Assembly: GCF_019050325.1 (NCBI RefSeq)
Contig: NZ_VOMB01000027.1
Location: forward strand, 124,001 to 188,000
Length of the DNA stretch: 64,000 bases
Direction: 5' to 3'
Source of the DNA: [Mycobacterium] fortunisiensis
GTDB lineage: Bacteria > Actinomycetota > Actinomycetes > Mycobacteriales > Mycobacteriaceae
The notes under the pieces: generated by a model
What the model was told of the DNA's origin: nothing
What the model saw: the letters and a program-made list of their open reading frames with translations, nothing else
Database searches by the model: none
Translations under genes and position numbers: made by a program
Shown: in pieces, positions 1-8,193 of the stretch
How positions within the stretch are numbered: the first letter of the stretch is position 1
Layout: the number at the start of each line of letters is the position of its first letter

Positions 1-1187
1 TCGATCGTGTGCTGCGGCCCGAGCATCGGTGCGTCGGACCAGATCTGCGGTGAACCGAACAGCAGCGGCAACTCGATGCAGTGGGTGGCACCCAGCGGCG
101 CGCCCTGCGGCGCCCAGTCGATCCGGTATTCGCCCACCTGGCCGCCGTTGTCGCGCCAAGCCTGGGCCAGCCGTTCCGCGGGCCCACCGAAGGCCTTCCT
201 GGTCAGCGCCGGGGTCCCGGCCTTGGTCACCAGCCGGCCCAGCGCCGGTACCCGGCCCAGCGCAGTGACACGTCGGTCCATCGCCACAAACGGTGCACCG
301 TCGTCTTTGGTGTAGCCGATGAGCAGCTCGATGTTCTTGGCGGCCTGGGCGATCCGGTCCAGCACCGCCTCCTCCGGCGGCAACGGCGCCCGGCCCAGGA
401 TCGGGGCGAAAGCCAGCGCACCGAGCAGGCCGAAACCCTGGGCGGCCTGGATCGCGGCGGCTTCGGCGTGCAGCAGCTGGGTGATCGTCGCCTCGGCCGG
501 CGGCACCCCGGCCAACGCCGCATCCATGGCGCGGCGCATGGCGTCGGCCAGCCGGTCGCGCCCGTCGTTCAACTCCAGCGGGCCGCTCTGCAGAATCGCC
601 CGGTGAAACAGCCCCGCCGACGCGTCGCACAACATCAGCTTCAGCACCGAATCCGCGCCGGCGGACTGCCCGAACGCGGTGACGTTGTCGGGGTCCCCGC
701 CGAAGGCGGCGATGTTGTCCGAAACCCAGTTCAGCGCCAGCAGTTGATCGCGCAGGCCGAGGTTCTCCTCACCGACCGGGGTCAGGAAGCCGAAGATCCC
801 CAGCCGATAGCTGACGTTCACCACTACGACATCGCCCTCGCGGGCCAGCAGTCCGGCGTCGTACTTCGGCGATTCCCCACTCCCCGACACATAGGCACCG
901 CCGTGAAACCACACCATCACCGGAAGTTTGTGGGCGTTGACCGGGGCCGTCACGGTCACCAACAGGCAGTCCTCGCTCGTCGCGAGACCGTCGAGGATCG
1001 GACCGGTGACGAAACTCAGCCGCGACGGCCGCTGTGGACAGGCGGCACCGGGTTGCGTCGCGTCCCGCACGCCGGGCCACAGGCCCACCGGTTCGGCGAT
1101 CTCAAACCGCTTGGCACGGCCATAGGGAACACCGCGGGCACGTATCAGTCCGTCACTCTCATCGACCTGGATCGTGCCGCCGTGCAC
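1..1187 (-). CDS. Type B carboxylesterase (3'-truncated by window edge)
   Basis: Alpha/beta-hydrolase of the carboxylesterase/para-nitrobenzyl esterase family, which hydrolyses carboxylic esters. About 395 residues are visible against a usual length near 500, so the C-terminal part with the catalytic His lies left of the window. The oxyanion-hole motif WFHGGAY and the nucleophile motif FGQSAG (Ser about residue 175) are clear, as is the early GVPYG motif. The GTG at 1187 is the most conservative start; in-frame GTGs at about 1203-1212 would add a few residues, and none has a strong ribosome site. It is divergent from the small gene at 1256. The substrate cannot be told from sequence. Confidence 0.85.
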   Translation of the reverse strand, partial: MHGGTIQVDESDGLIRARGVPYGRAKRFEIAEPVGLWPGVRDATQPGAACPQRPSRLSFVTGPILDGLATSEDCLLVTVTAPVNAHKLPVMVWFHGGAYVSGSGESPKYDAGLLAREGDVVVVNVSYRLGIFGFLTPVGEENLGLRDQLLALNWVSDNIAAFGGDPDNVTAFGQSAGADSVLKLMLCDASAGLFHRAILQSGPLELNDGRDRLADAMRRAMDAALAGVPPAEATITQLLHAEAAAIQAAQGFGLLGALAFAPILGRAPLPPEEAVLDRIAQAAKNIELLIGYTKDDGAPFVAMDRRVTALGRVPALGRLVTKAGTPALTRKAFGGPAERLAQAWRDNGGQVGEYRIDWAPQGAPLGATHCIELPLLFGSPQIWSDAPMLGPQHTI

Positions 1188-1255
1188 ATGTCGATGTATC
1201 ACCACATGCACGCTATCCGCGTTTGGCGTCGGTCCGGACCGGGCACGCCGACTAC

Positions 1256-1624
1256 ATGTCTGTAACCGCATTTCAGGACCTGCCACTGGCTGACCGAGAT
1301 CGCGAATGGGACGGCGACGCGGCCGAGAAACGAGTCCGCAAGTGGGCCGATGCGCAGGACGAACCCAACCAGAAGTACCGCGACGCCCACGTCTGGTACG
1401 ACAAGAAGCACAAGGACAACTTCACCGGCTACAAGCTGCTGATCGCCGACGTGATCGGCGGCAAGCTGGAAGCCGTACCCCGCGGGGTGATGGCCGCCGG
1501 CGGCATCATGGACGGTGCCCGCGGCGGCGTCGACCTGCCCGAAGACGACATCGACCGGGTGAAGAGCCACCTGGCGAAGTACTACGAGAAGATGGGCGAG
1601 TCGGCGCCCTGGGACCGCGACTGA
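1256..1624 (+). CDS. Conserved hypothetical protein, 122 aa
   Basis: Small soluble, charged protein that begins MSVTAFQDLPLADRDREWDG. It has no signal peptide or membrane segment. The pattern (DLPLADRDREWD at the start, a GYKLLIADVIGGKL block, and a C-terminal LAKYYEKMGESAPWD) reminds me of a small domain found beside or fused to phage prohead proteases in actinobacteria; that is recollection of a family pattern, not a search result. The ATG at 1256 was chosen because the reading frame upstream is not protein-like. It ends 25 bases before gluQRS and may share its transcript. Function unknown. Confidence 0.7.
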   Translation: MSVTAFQDLPLADRDREWDGDAAEKRVRKWADAQDEPNQKYRDAHVWYDKKHKDNFTGYKLLIADVIGGKLEAVPRGVMAAGGIMDGARGGVDLPEDDIDRVKSHLAKYYEKMGESAPWDRD

Positions 1625-1649
1625 GTGTCGCGATCGATAGATTGCGGGC

Positions 1650-2531
1650 GTGAGCCTGCACCCCGCCGGGCGGTTCGCGCCGAGCCCGTCGGCCGACCTG
1701 CACATCGGCAACCTCCGCACCGCGGTGCTGGCCTGGTTGTTCGCCCGGTCCACCGGGCGGCGGTTCCTGCTGCGGATCGAGGACCTCGACGACCGAACCT
1801 TCCCCGAAATCGGCCGGCGCCAGGTCGATGACCTGGCGGCGATCGGACTGACCTGGGATGAACCGGTCGAATGGCAGACCGGGCACACCGCGCGCTACGA
1901 CGCCGTTGTCGAGCAGCTGCGCGATGCCGGGCTGCTATACGAATGCTATTGCAGCCGAAGAGATATCGCCCAGGCGCCACGGGCTCCCCACGCTCCCGAA
2001 GGCGCTTACCCGGGTACCTGCCGCGACCTCACCACAACCGAACGTGAGCAGCGCCGCGCCGAGACCGGGCGGCCACCGGCGCTGCGGTTGCGCACCGACA
2101 CCTTCGTCGGCACTGTCACCGATCTGCTGCACGGCAGCTACACCGGGATCATCGACGACTTCGTGGTGCGCCGCGGTGACGGCGTGCCGGCCTACAACCT
2201 GGCCGTGGTGGTCGACGATGCCACCGCCGGCGTCGACCAGGTGGTCCGTGGTGACGACCTGCTGAGCTCCTCGCCGCGTCAGGCCTATCTGGCCCGGTTG
2301 CTGGACTATTCGGAGCCGACCTACGCGCACGTGCCGCTGGTACTCAACGAAGACGGGGCCCGGCTGGCCAAGCGGGACGGCGCGGTCACCCTGGCCGAGA
2401 TCGGTGTCGAACGGGCACTGACCCAGATCAGTGCGTCACTGGGGTGGCCCGCGTCCGACCTCGACGGCATGCTGGCCCGATTCGATCCGGCCGCCCTGCC
2501 GCGGCGCCCCTGGATATATCAGGTGGGCTGA
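1650..2531 (+). CDS. gluQRS: Glutamyl-Q tRNA(Asp) synthetase
   Basis: A truncated GluRS paralogue that glutamylates the queuosine base at position 34 of tRNA-Asp instead of a tRNA 3' end. At 293 aa it has the catalytic core of a class I synthetase but no anticodon-binding domain, as is typical for GluQ-RS. Residues 10-21 carry the ATP-binding signature (FAPSP..LHIGN), followed by LLRIEDLD; KRDG stands in place of KMSKS. Cysteines in CYCSRRD and TCRD suggest the usual zinc site. Start is GTG at 1650. Its substrate exists only if queuosine is made; tgt in the same window (6871-8127) supplies that step. Confidence 0.93.
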   Translation: MSLHPAGRFAPSPSADLHIGNLRTAVLAWLFARSTGRRFLLRIEDLDDRTFPEIGRRQVDDLAAIGLTWDEPVEWQTGHTARYDAVVEQLRDAGLLYECYCSRRDIAQAPRAPHAPEGAYPGTCRDLTTTEREQRRAETGRPPALRLRTDTFVGTVTDLLHGSYTGIIDDFVVRRGDGVPAYNLAVVVDDATAGVDQVVRGDDLLSSSPRQAYLARLLDYSEPTYAHVPLVLNEDGARLAKRDGAVTLAEIGVERALTQISASLGWPASDLDGMLARFDPAALPRRPWIYQVG

Positions 2532-2575
2532 GCAGAACCCTGCAGAACCGCGCGCGCCCCTGTTAGCGTCCGGCC

Positions 2576-4039
2576 GTGCGCTCCCGACGAATCCCGCTGC
2601 TGGGGCTCCTGCTGATCGTCGCAACCCTGCTGGCCGCGTGTGGTTCGCAGAGCGACGACGCCGGGCCCCTGCAGGCCGGTGTGCTGCGGGTGGGCACGGA
2701 GGGGGTGTACGCGCCGTTCAGCTATCACGACGCCGCCACCGGACAACTCAGCGGCTACGACGTCGACGTGGCCCGCGCCGTCGCCGACAAACTCGGCGTC
2801 CGGGTGGAATTCGTCGAGACACCGTGGGACTCGATCTTTGCCGCCCTGGAAGCCAAGCGGTTCGACGTGGTCGCCAACGAGGTGACCATCACCGACGAGC
2901 GCAAGACGAAATACGATCTGTCCGAGCCTTATTCGGTCGGCGAAGGGGTGATCGTCACTCGCGCCGACGACGATTCGATCAGCTCACTGGCCGATCTCAA
3001 AGGCAAGGTCGCCGCGGAGAACGCCACCAGTAACTGGTCAGAGATCGCGCTGGCGGCCGGGGCCCGGGTCGAGGCCGTGGAGGGCTTCACCCAGGCCATC
3101 AAGCTGCTCAACCAGGGCCGCGTCGACGTCGTCGTCAACGACAGCATCGCGGTGTACGCCTATCTGGCCGAAACCGGCGACAAGTCGGTCAAGATCGCCG
3201 GAAAGGTCGGAGAGAAGAGCGAACAGGGCTTCGCGGCCCGCAAGGACAGCGGGCTGCTACCCGATCTCAACCGGGCCCTCGACGAATTGCGCGCCGACGG
3301 CACGTTGACCGCCATCTCGCAGCGCTACCTCAAGGCCGACGCCTCCGGGGCGGCCGAGCCTGCCGGCACCCAGCCACGGTCGACCTGGCAACTGGTCGCC
3401 GACAGCTTGGGGCCCCTGCTCAAAGCCGCGGTCACCATGACGATCCCGCTTACCGTCATCAGCTTCCTCATCGGCCTGGTGATCGCCCTGGCAGTGGCGC
3501 TGGCCCGGCTGTCGACGCACCGGGTGGTGAGCAGCCTCGCCCGGTTGTACATCTCGATCATCCGCGGTACCCCGCTGCTGGTGCAGTTGTTCATCGTGTT
3601 CTTCGCCCTGCCCGAGTTCGGGGTGAAGATCGACCCGTTCCCGGCCGCGGTGATCGCGTTCAGCCTCAACGTCGGCGGCTATGCGGCCGAGGTCATCCGC
3701 TCGGCGATCCAGAGTATCCCGAAGGGGCAGTGGGAAGCCGCCGAGACCATCGGGCTGAACTACACCGGAACCCTGCGACGGATCGTCCTGCCCCAGGCCG
3801 CCCGGGTGGCGGTCCCGCCGTTGTCGAACACTTTGATCTCACTGGTCAAAGACACCTCCCTGGCGTCGACGATTCTGGTCACCGAGCTGTTGCGCCAAGC
3901 CCAGATCATCGCGGCGCCAACGTTCGAGTTCTTCGCCCTGTACGGCACGGCCGCGATCTATTACTGGGTGATCTGCCTGGTGCTCTCGTTCGGTCAGAGC
4001 CGGGTGGAACGCCGATTGGAAAGGCACATTGCGCGATGA
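2576..4039 (+). CDS. Amino-acid ABC transporter, fused substrate-binding protein and permease
   Basis: 487-aa fusion. Residues 1-22 are a lipoprotein signal with lipobox LAAC, so the protein is anchored outside the membrane by its N-terminus. Residues about 30-255 are a family-3 solute-binding domain (GTEGVYAPFSY, GYDVDVARAVADKLG). After a short linker, residues about 275-480 are a HisM-type permease with the EAA-loop motif EAAETIGLNYTGTLRRIVLPQA. The binding protein and permease are normally separate genes. Start is GTG at 2576. It overlaps the ATPase gene at 4036 by ATGA, so the two are translationally coupled. Polar amino-acid uptake (for example glutamine, cystine or arginine) is likely, but the substrate is not readable. 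Confidence 0.9.
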   Translation: MRSRRIPLLGLLLIVATLLAACGSQSDDAGPLQAGVLRVGTEGVYAPFSYHDAATGQLSGYDVDVARAVADKLGVRVEFVETPWDSIFAALEAKRFDVVANEVTITDERKTKYDLSEPYSVGEGVIVTRADDDSISSLADLKGKVAAENATSNWSEIALAAGARVEAVEGFTQAIKLLNQGRVDVVVNDSIAVYAYLAETGDKSVKIAGKVGEKSEQGFAARKDSGLLPDLNRALDELRADGTLTAISQRYLKADASGAAEPAGTQPRSTWQLVADSLGPLLKAAVTMTIPLTVISFLIGLVIALAVALARLSTHRVVSSLARLYISIIRGTPLLVQLFIVFFALPEFGVKIDPFPAAVIAFSLNVGGYAAEVIRSAIQSIPKGQWEAAETIGLNYTGTLRRIVLPQAARVAVPPLSNTLISLVKDTSLASTILVTELLRQAQIIAAPTFEFFALYGTAAIYYWVICLVLSFGQSRVERRLERHIAR

Positions 4040-4800
4040 CCGACTCGACCGACAACCGGATCGTCGCCACCGACGTGCACAAGGCCTTCGGCGACCACCA
4101 GGTGCTCAAGGGCATCTCGTTCACCGTGCCGCGGGGCACCGCGACCACCGTCATCGGCCCGTCGGGATCCGGCAAGACGACGCTGTTGCGTGCGCTCAAC
4201 GCCCTCGACGTCCCCGACGCCGGAGTGATCCGGGTCGGCGACGTCGAACTGGACTTCGCCCGGCCGGTAGCCAAGGATCAGCTGCGCCGGTACCGCGCGC
4301 AGAGTGGCTTTGTGTTCCAGTCCCACAACCTGTTTCCGCATAGAACAGTGCTGCAGAACGTCACCGAAGGTCCGCTGGTGGTGCAGAAACGTCCCCGCGA
4401 GAAGGTGCTGGCCGAGGCAGGCGAGCTGCTGCGCCAGGTGGGCCTGGCCGACCAGCGGGACAAATACCCGTATCAACTGTCGGGCGGCCAACAGCAGCGG
4501 GTGGGCATCGCGCGGGCCCTGGCGCTGCGCCCGAAGGTGGTGTTGTTCGACGAGCCGACCTCAGCGCTGGACCCGGAACTGGTCGGCGAAGTGCTCGCCG
4601 TGATCCGGGATCTGGCCGTCGAAGGCTGGACCCTGGTGATCGTCACGCACGAAATCCAGTTCGCCCGCCAGGTTTCCGATCAGGTGCTGTTCACCGATCG
4701 CGGGGTGATCCTGGAGCAGGGCCCGCCGGCCGCGGTGATCGGCGATCCGAAGGAAGAGCGCACCCGTCAGTTCCTGCAGCGGATCCTCAACCCGCTCTGA
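4036..4800 (+). CDS. Amino-acid ABC transporter ATP-binding protein
   Basis: 254-aa ATPase of the GlnQ/HisP type that powers the importer encoded just upstream. Walker A (GPSGSGKTT), Q-loop (FVFQSHNLFPH), signature LSGGQQQR, Walker B (VVLFDEPTSALDP) and the switch His (VTHEI) are all intact. The ATG at 4036 lies inside the stop of the fused binding/permease gene, which is a two-gene operon encoding the whole transporter. Its 3' end converges with the TetR gene at 4869, with a palindromic repeat in between. Confidence 0.95.
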   Translation: MTDSTDNRIVATDVHKAFGDHQVLKGISFTVPRGTATTVIGPSGSGKTTLLRALNALDVPDAGVIRVGDVELDFARPVAKDQLRRYRAQSGFVFQSHNLFPHRTVLQNVTEGPLVVQKRPREKVLAEAGELLRQVGLADQRDKYPYQLSGGQQQRVGIARALALRPKVVLFDEPTSALDPELVGEVLAVIRDLAVEGWTLVIVTHEIQFARQVSDQVLFTDRGVILEQGPPAAVIGDPKEERTRQFLQRILNPL

Positions 4801-4824
4801 CTTCCTTTGCCGCCTTCCTTTGCC

Positions 4825-4880
4825 GAGCAGACACAAAACTGCAGTTTTCCCGGCCGAAATGGGCAGTTTTACGTCTGCTC
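4825..4880. repeat. 56-bp palindromic repeat, copy 1 (bidirectional terminator-like)
   Basis: Imperfect inverted repeat with outer arms GAGCAGAC and GTCTGCTC and inner arms AAAACTGC and GCAGTTTT. It lies between the convergent ABC ATPase and TetR genes and encodes the last residues (EQT and stop) of the TetR protein. A near-identical copy is at 6827-6882. It can fold as a long hairpin with T tracts and could end transcription from both sides. Confidence 0.8.
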
Positions 4881-5432
4881 GCGGGTGAAGGTGGTGGCCC
4901 AGCCGACGAGCGAGCGCAGGTGGGTGAGCACCTCCTCGTCGGGATGGGCACCGGGGTCTTCCAGATGCAGCCGGGCCAGTTCCTCGATGGCGGCCAGCAG
5001 CATCCGAACAGTCGGGCCGTCGGGGTCGGCGGAAAGATGCCGGCCCGCAACCCTCCGGGCGTAGCCGCGCCCCAGTGCGATACGGTCGCGGACCTGCGAG
5101 GGCGCCCCTTCCGGTGGCTGCAGGATGATGCGCCAACTCACCGGAGCGGCATGCAGATACGCCAGGATGCCACGGCCCATCTGGTCGACATCGGCCAGCT
5201 CGGCCACACTGCCCATCCCCGCGAAGGCGATGGCCGACTCACGGTCGAGCAGCGCCGTGGTGAGCCCGCCCAGATCGGTGAACTGTTGGTACACCACGGT
5301 TCTGGTGACGTTGGACTGGGCTGCCACCCGCTCGATGGTCAACGCGACGTACCCGTCGGCGGCGACGATATCGCGCGCCACGTCGAGCAGCTGATCCCGC
5401 CGCTCGGCGCCTGACATGCGTCGCTTCGTCAT
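4869..5432 (-). CDS. TetR-family transcriptional regulator
   Basis: 187-aa repressor-like protein. Residues about 10-55 form the TetR HTH (RRDQLLDVARDIVAADGY, then IERVAAQSNVTRTVVYQQF); the remainder is a helical ligand-binding domain. Its ATG overlaps the stop of the upstream FAD oxidoreductase gene (5429-5432, ATGA), so both belong to one operon that the regulator probably controls. A perfect 8-5-8 palindrome at 6795-6815 in front of the operon is the candidate operator. The final residues EQT come from the palindromic repeat. The inducer is unknown. Confidence 0.9.
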   Translation of the reverse strand: MTKRRMSGAERRDQLLDVARDIVAADGYVALTIERVAAQSNVTRTVVYQQFTDLGGLTTALLDRESAIAFAGMGSVAELADVDQMGRGILAYLHAAPVSWRIILQPPEGAPSQVRDRIALGRGYARRVAGRHLSADPDGPTVRMLLAAIEELARLHLEDPGAHPDEEVLTHLRSLVGWATTFTREQT

Positions 5433-6784
5433 TTCGGGCCCAACAACAGGTCCACGGCGACGGCGGCGCTCTGCACCGCACTTTCCATGGTGGCCGACCA
5501 GTCGGTGGCGGTCCAGTCCCCGGCCAGCACCAGCGTGGGCACCGAGGTGCGTTGCGGCGGGCGCAGCGCATCCGTGCCCACCACCTGCGAGAAGGTGGCT
5601 TTCGGCATCTTGACCACCTGCGCCTGAACGACTTTCGCGTCCCTCGCCGCCGGGTAGTAACGGCGCAGCAACGCCATCTGCTCGGCGACGATCTCGTCGT
5701 TGCTCTTGTGGATCTGCTCGTAGGCGCCACTGGTGGTCAGGCAGTATAGCCAGCCCCGGTCGGTGCTGCGTCCGTGCATGATCTGCCGGTCGAACACCTC
5801 GTCGATCACCGCGGTGCCGCCGATGAGCCCTTCGAATGCCGACTCGGTGCCCAGCGGCCGGTCGAGGTACAGATTGGTGCTCACGATCGGTGTGTAGCCC
5901 AATTTATCTGCGGCGGCATAGATTTCCGGGTGCTCGGGCAGATCGTCGAGGAGTCCGGCGATGTTCGAGTTGGGCACCGCGCAGACCACGGCATCGGCGG
6001 GGACCTCGGTTCCGTCGGCCAGGAGTACGCCGGTGACCGCTCCGCCCTCGATGGCGATGCGACGGGCGACTGCCCGGTAGCGGACGTCGACGCCACGCTC
6101 CTCGAATACCTTCATCGCGCCGTTGACGTACAGGGTGTCGAGGTCGACGGTCGGATAGCCGATGGTGACCGGGGTGCGGTGCTTGATGCCGAGCCGGATG
6201 CCGGTGGCCATCACGTTGGCGAACACCTTCGCCGACTCCTTGGCCACCGGCTCCGCGGCGATCCCGAGAGCAAGCCAGTCCCACAACGCTTCTCGCGCCT
6301 TCGCGGGCATTCCGACCCGCTCGAACCACTGCTCGGTGCTCAAGTCCGCCAGGTCGGCCGGTGGGCGCAGCGCCTGCCAGCCCAGCAGCACGGTGGCCCG
6401 GGCCGCGCGCAGCCGGTCGACCCAATTCGCGTCCGGGTGTACGCCGAAGAGCGTGCGGATGGCGTCGGGACCGGTGGTCGACATGGTGACCTGGCGGCCG
6501 TCCGGCCAGCGCAAGGTCGAGGACTTCGGGAATGCGATGTGCTCGCGGGTACCCACACTGGTGAGGTATCGGTACAGGTGCTGGTAACCGCTGGCGATGA
6601 CGTGCTGGCCATTGTCGGGAATGTCGTCGACCAGGTCCGCGCGCATCGCATGCGTGCGGCCGCCGAGTTGGCCGCGCCGCTCCAGCAAGGTGACATTCTT
6701 GCCCGCCTCGCTCAGCCATACCGCGGCGGCCAATCCGGCCAGCCCGCCGCCGATCACCACGAACCGCCGCGTGTCGTCGCTCAT
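5429..6784 (-). CDS. FAD-dependent amine oxidase/desaturase family protein, HpnE-like
   Basis: 451-aa flavoprotein with an N-terminal dinucleotide fold (VVIGGGLAGLAAA, residues about 9-22), ERRGQLGGR, and a C-terminal FAD motif (LAGDWTATDW...MESAVQSA). The DNGQHVIASGYQHLYRYL block resembles hydroxysqualene dehydroxylase (HpnE) and related carotenoid/squalene desaturase-like enzymes. No squalene synthase genes are nearby, so the substrate is uncertain. It is the first gene of a two-gene operon with a TetR regulator, with overlapping stop and start. Start ATG at 6784 has a candidate operator within 35 bases upstream. Confidence 0.85.
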   Translation of the reverse strand: MSDDTRRFVVIGGGLAGLAAAVWLSEAGKNVTLLERRGQLGGRTHAMRADLVDDIPDNGQHVIASGYQHLYRYLTSVGTREHIAFPKSSTLRWPDGRQVTMSTTGPDAIRTLFGVHPDANWVDRLRAARATVLLGWQALRPPADLADLSTEQWFERVGMPAKAREALWDWLALGIAAEPVAKESAKVFANVMATGIRLGIKHRTPVTIGYPTVDLDTLYVNGAMKVFEERGVDVRYRAVARRIAIEGGAVTGVLLADGTEVPADAVVCAVPNSNIAGLLDDLPEHPEIYAAADKLGYTPIVSTNLYLDRPLGTESAFEGLIGGTAVIDEVFDRQIMHGRSTDRGWLYCLTTSGAYEQIHKSNDEIVAEQMALLRRYYPAARDAKVVQAQVVKMPKATFSQVVGTDALRPPQRTSVPTLVLAGDWTATDWSATMESAVQSAAVAVDLLLGPK

Positions 6785-6794
6785 GCGATGAGAC

Positions 6795-6815
6795 TAACTT
6801 ACAAGTCGTAAGTTA
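6795..6815. promoter_or_regulatory. Candidate TetR operator
   Basis: Perfect inverted repeat TAACTTAC-N5-GTAAGTTA, starting 11 bases upstream of the FAD oxidoreductase start codon. It lies in the promoter region of an operon whose second gene is a TetR repressor, which points to autoregulation. Binding is inferred. Confidence 0.65.
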
Positions 6816-6826
6816 TGAACCTCTGT

Positions 6827-6882
6827 GAGCAGACACAAAACTGCAGTTTTCCCGGCCGAATTGGCCGGTTTTACGTCTGCTC
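6827..6882. repeat. 56-bp palindromic repeat, copy 2
   Basis: Differs from copy 1 at only a few central bases: the first 35 bases are identical, as is the right arm (GTTTTACGTCTGCTC). It covers the end of tgt and encodes its last residues EQT and stop, so it may act as the tgt terminator. Confidence 0.8.
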
Positions 6883-8127
6883 GCCGGAGATACGCACCCC
6901 GTAGTAGCGCCCCAGCACCTCAGCCCGCAGCTCGTCGAACTCACCGGCCATGATCGAGGCCCGGATCTGATCGACCAGCCGGATCACGAACCGCTCGTTA
7001 TGGATCGTGCACAGCGTCGCCGACAACATCTCCTTGGCCTTGAACAGGTGCCGGATATAGGCGCGCGAGTAGTTGGCACAGGTGTAGCAATCACATTCGG
7101 GGTCGATCGGGGTGAAGTCGCGCTTGTACCGGGCCCCGGTGATGTTGAACCGCCCGGTCGCGGTGTACACCGCGGCATTGCGGGCCACCCGTGACGGCGA
7201 CACACAGTCAAAGGTGTCGGCCCCGGCGGCCACCGCGTCGAACAGGTCGTCGGGTTCGCTGATGCCCAGTAGGTGCCGGGGCTTGTCGGCAGGCAGCTCA
7301 CTGCTGACCCAGCCGACGATTGTGGCCAGGTTCTGTTTCTCCAGCGCGCCGCCGATGCCGTAGCCGTCGAAGCTCAGCCCCTCGGCAGGCCCGGCCTGCT
7401 CACCGATCCGGGCCAGCCCGCGAGCCGCCTGCCGGCGCAGGTCCTCGTATTGGGCTCCCTGCACCACCCCGAACAACGCCTGCCGCGGCCGCTCCGGGGC
7501 CAGCGCCTGCAGCCGGTGGTGCTCGGCGACGCAGCGCACCGCCCACTCGTGAGTGCGCTGCACCGAACGTTCCTGGTAGGCACGGGTGTTGACGAGCGTG
7601 GTGAGCTCGTCGAAAGCGAAGATGATATCGGCGCCGAGCTTGTTCTGGATCCCGATCGAGATCTCCGGGGTGAACCGGTGCTTCGAACCGTCCAGATGCG
7701 AGCGGAACGTGACGCCGTCGTCGTCGACGACGGCCAGCCGCTCCTTGCCCTTGGCGATGATGTCGTCGGTCTGCAACCGCTCGGTGTCCATCGCCAGCAC
7801 CTTCTTGAATCCGACCCCCAACGACATCACCTGGAAGCCGCCGCTGTCGGTGAAAGTCGGACCGGGCCAATTCATGAAGGCCCCGAGCCCACCGGCCTCG
7901 GCCACGATGTCCGGCCCCGGCTGCAGATAGAGGTGATAGGCATTGGCCAGAATCGCCTGGGCACCAAGCTGTTTCATGGTCTCCGGAAGGACCGATTTCA
8001 CGGTGGCCGCCGTACCGACGGCGATGAACGCCGGGGTCTGGATATCGCCGTGCGGGGTGTGGATGGTGCCGACCCGGCCCAGCCGGCCGGGCAACTCGGC
8101 CTCCACGGTGAAATACGGCTGGTCCAC
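6871..8127 (-). CDS. tgt: tRNA-guanine(34) transglycosylase (queuine/preQ1)
   Basis: Exchanges G34 of GUN-anticodon tRNAs for a queuosine precursor. The 418-aa protein shows the substrate-binding DSGGFQVMS motif and the catalytic FAFDELT. The zinc site is complete: Cys345, Cys347, Cys350 (PECDCYTC) and His376 (CTIH), the canonical spacing. Start ATG at 8127. No queuosine biosynthesis genes are present in the window, so salvage of queuine is one possibility. The last three codons lie in a palindromic repeat. Confidence 0.95.
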   Translation of the reverse strand: MDQPYFTVEAELPGRLGRVGTIHTPHGDIQTPAFIAVGTAATVKSVLPETMKQLGAQAILANAYHLYLQPGPDIVAEAGGLGAFMNWPGPTFTDSGGFQVMSLGVGFKKVLAMDTERLQTDDIIAKGKERLAVVDDDGVTFRSHLDGSKHRFTPEISIGIQNKLGADIIFAFDELTTLVNTRAYQERSVQRTHEWAVRCVAEHHRLQALAPERPRQALFGVVQGAQYEDLRRQAARGLARIGEQAGPAEGLSFDGYGIGGALEKQNLATIVGWVSSELPADKPRHLLGISEPDDLFDAVAAGADTFDCVSPSRVARNAAVYTATGRFNITGARYKRDFTPIDPECDCYTCANYSRAYIRHLFKAKEMLSATLCTIHNERFVIRLVDQIRASIMAGEFDELRAEVLGRYYGVRISGEQT

Positions 8128-8193
8128 AGAGGGTATTCAACCGGATGCCGGTCCGATTTCCGTCACGGGGGCGCGCGCGACCATACTGCGGAC

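Noticed and set aside
81..1265. 394-residue plus-strand reading frame
   Set aside because: It is Arg/Gln/His-rich shadow sequence opposite the carboxylesterase, which has intact family motifs in the minus frame.
1256..1624. Prophage remnant at the left end
   Set aside because: The small gene has a phage-like domain pattern but stands alone between conserved housekeeping genes, with no other phage gene nearby.
5774..6811. 345-residue plus-strand reading frame
   Set aside because: Antisense to the FAD oxidoreductase, with composition typical of a GC-rich shadow and no ribosome site.
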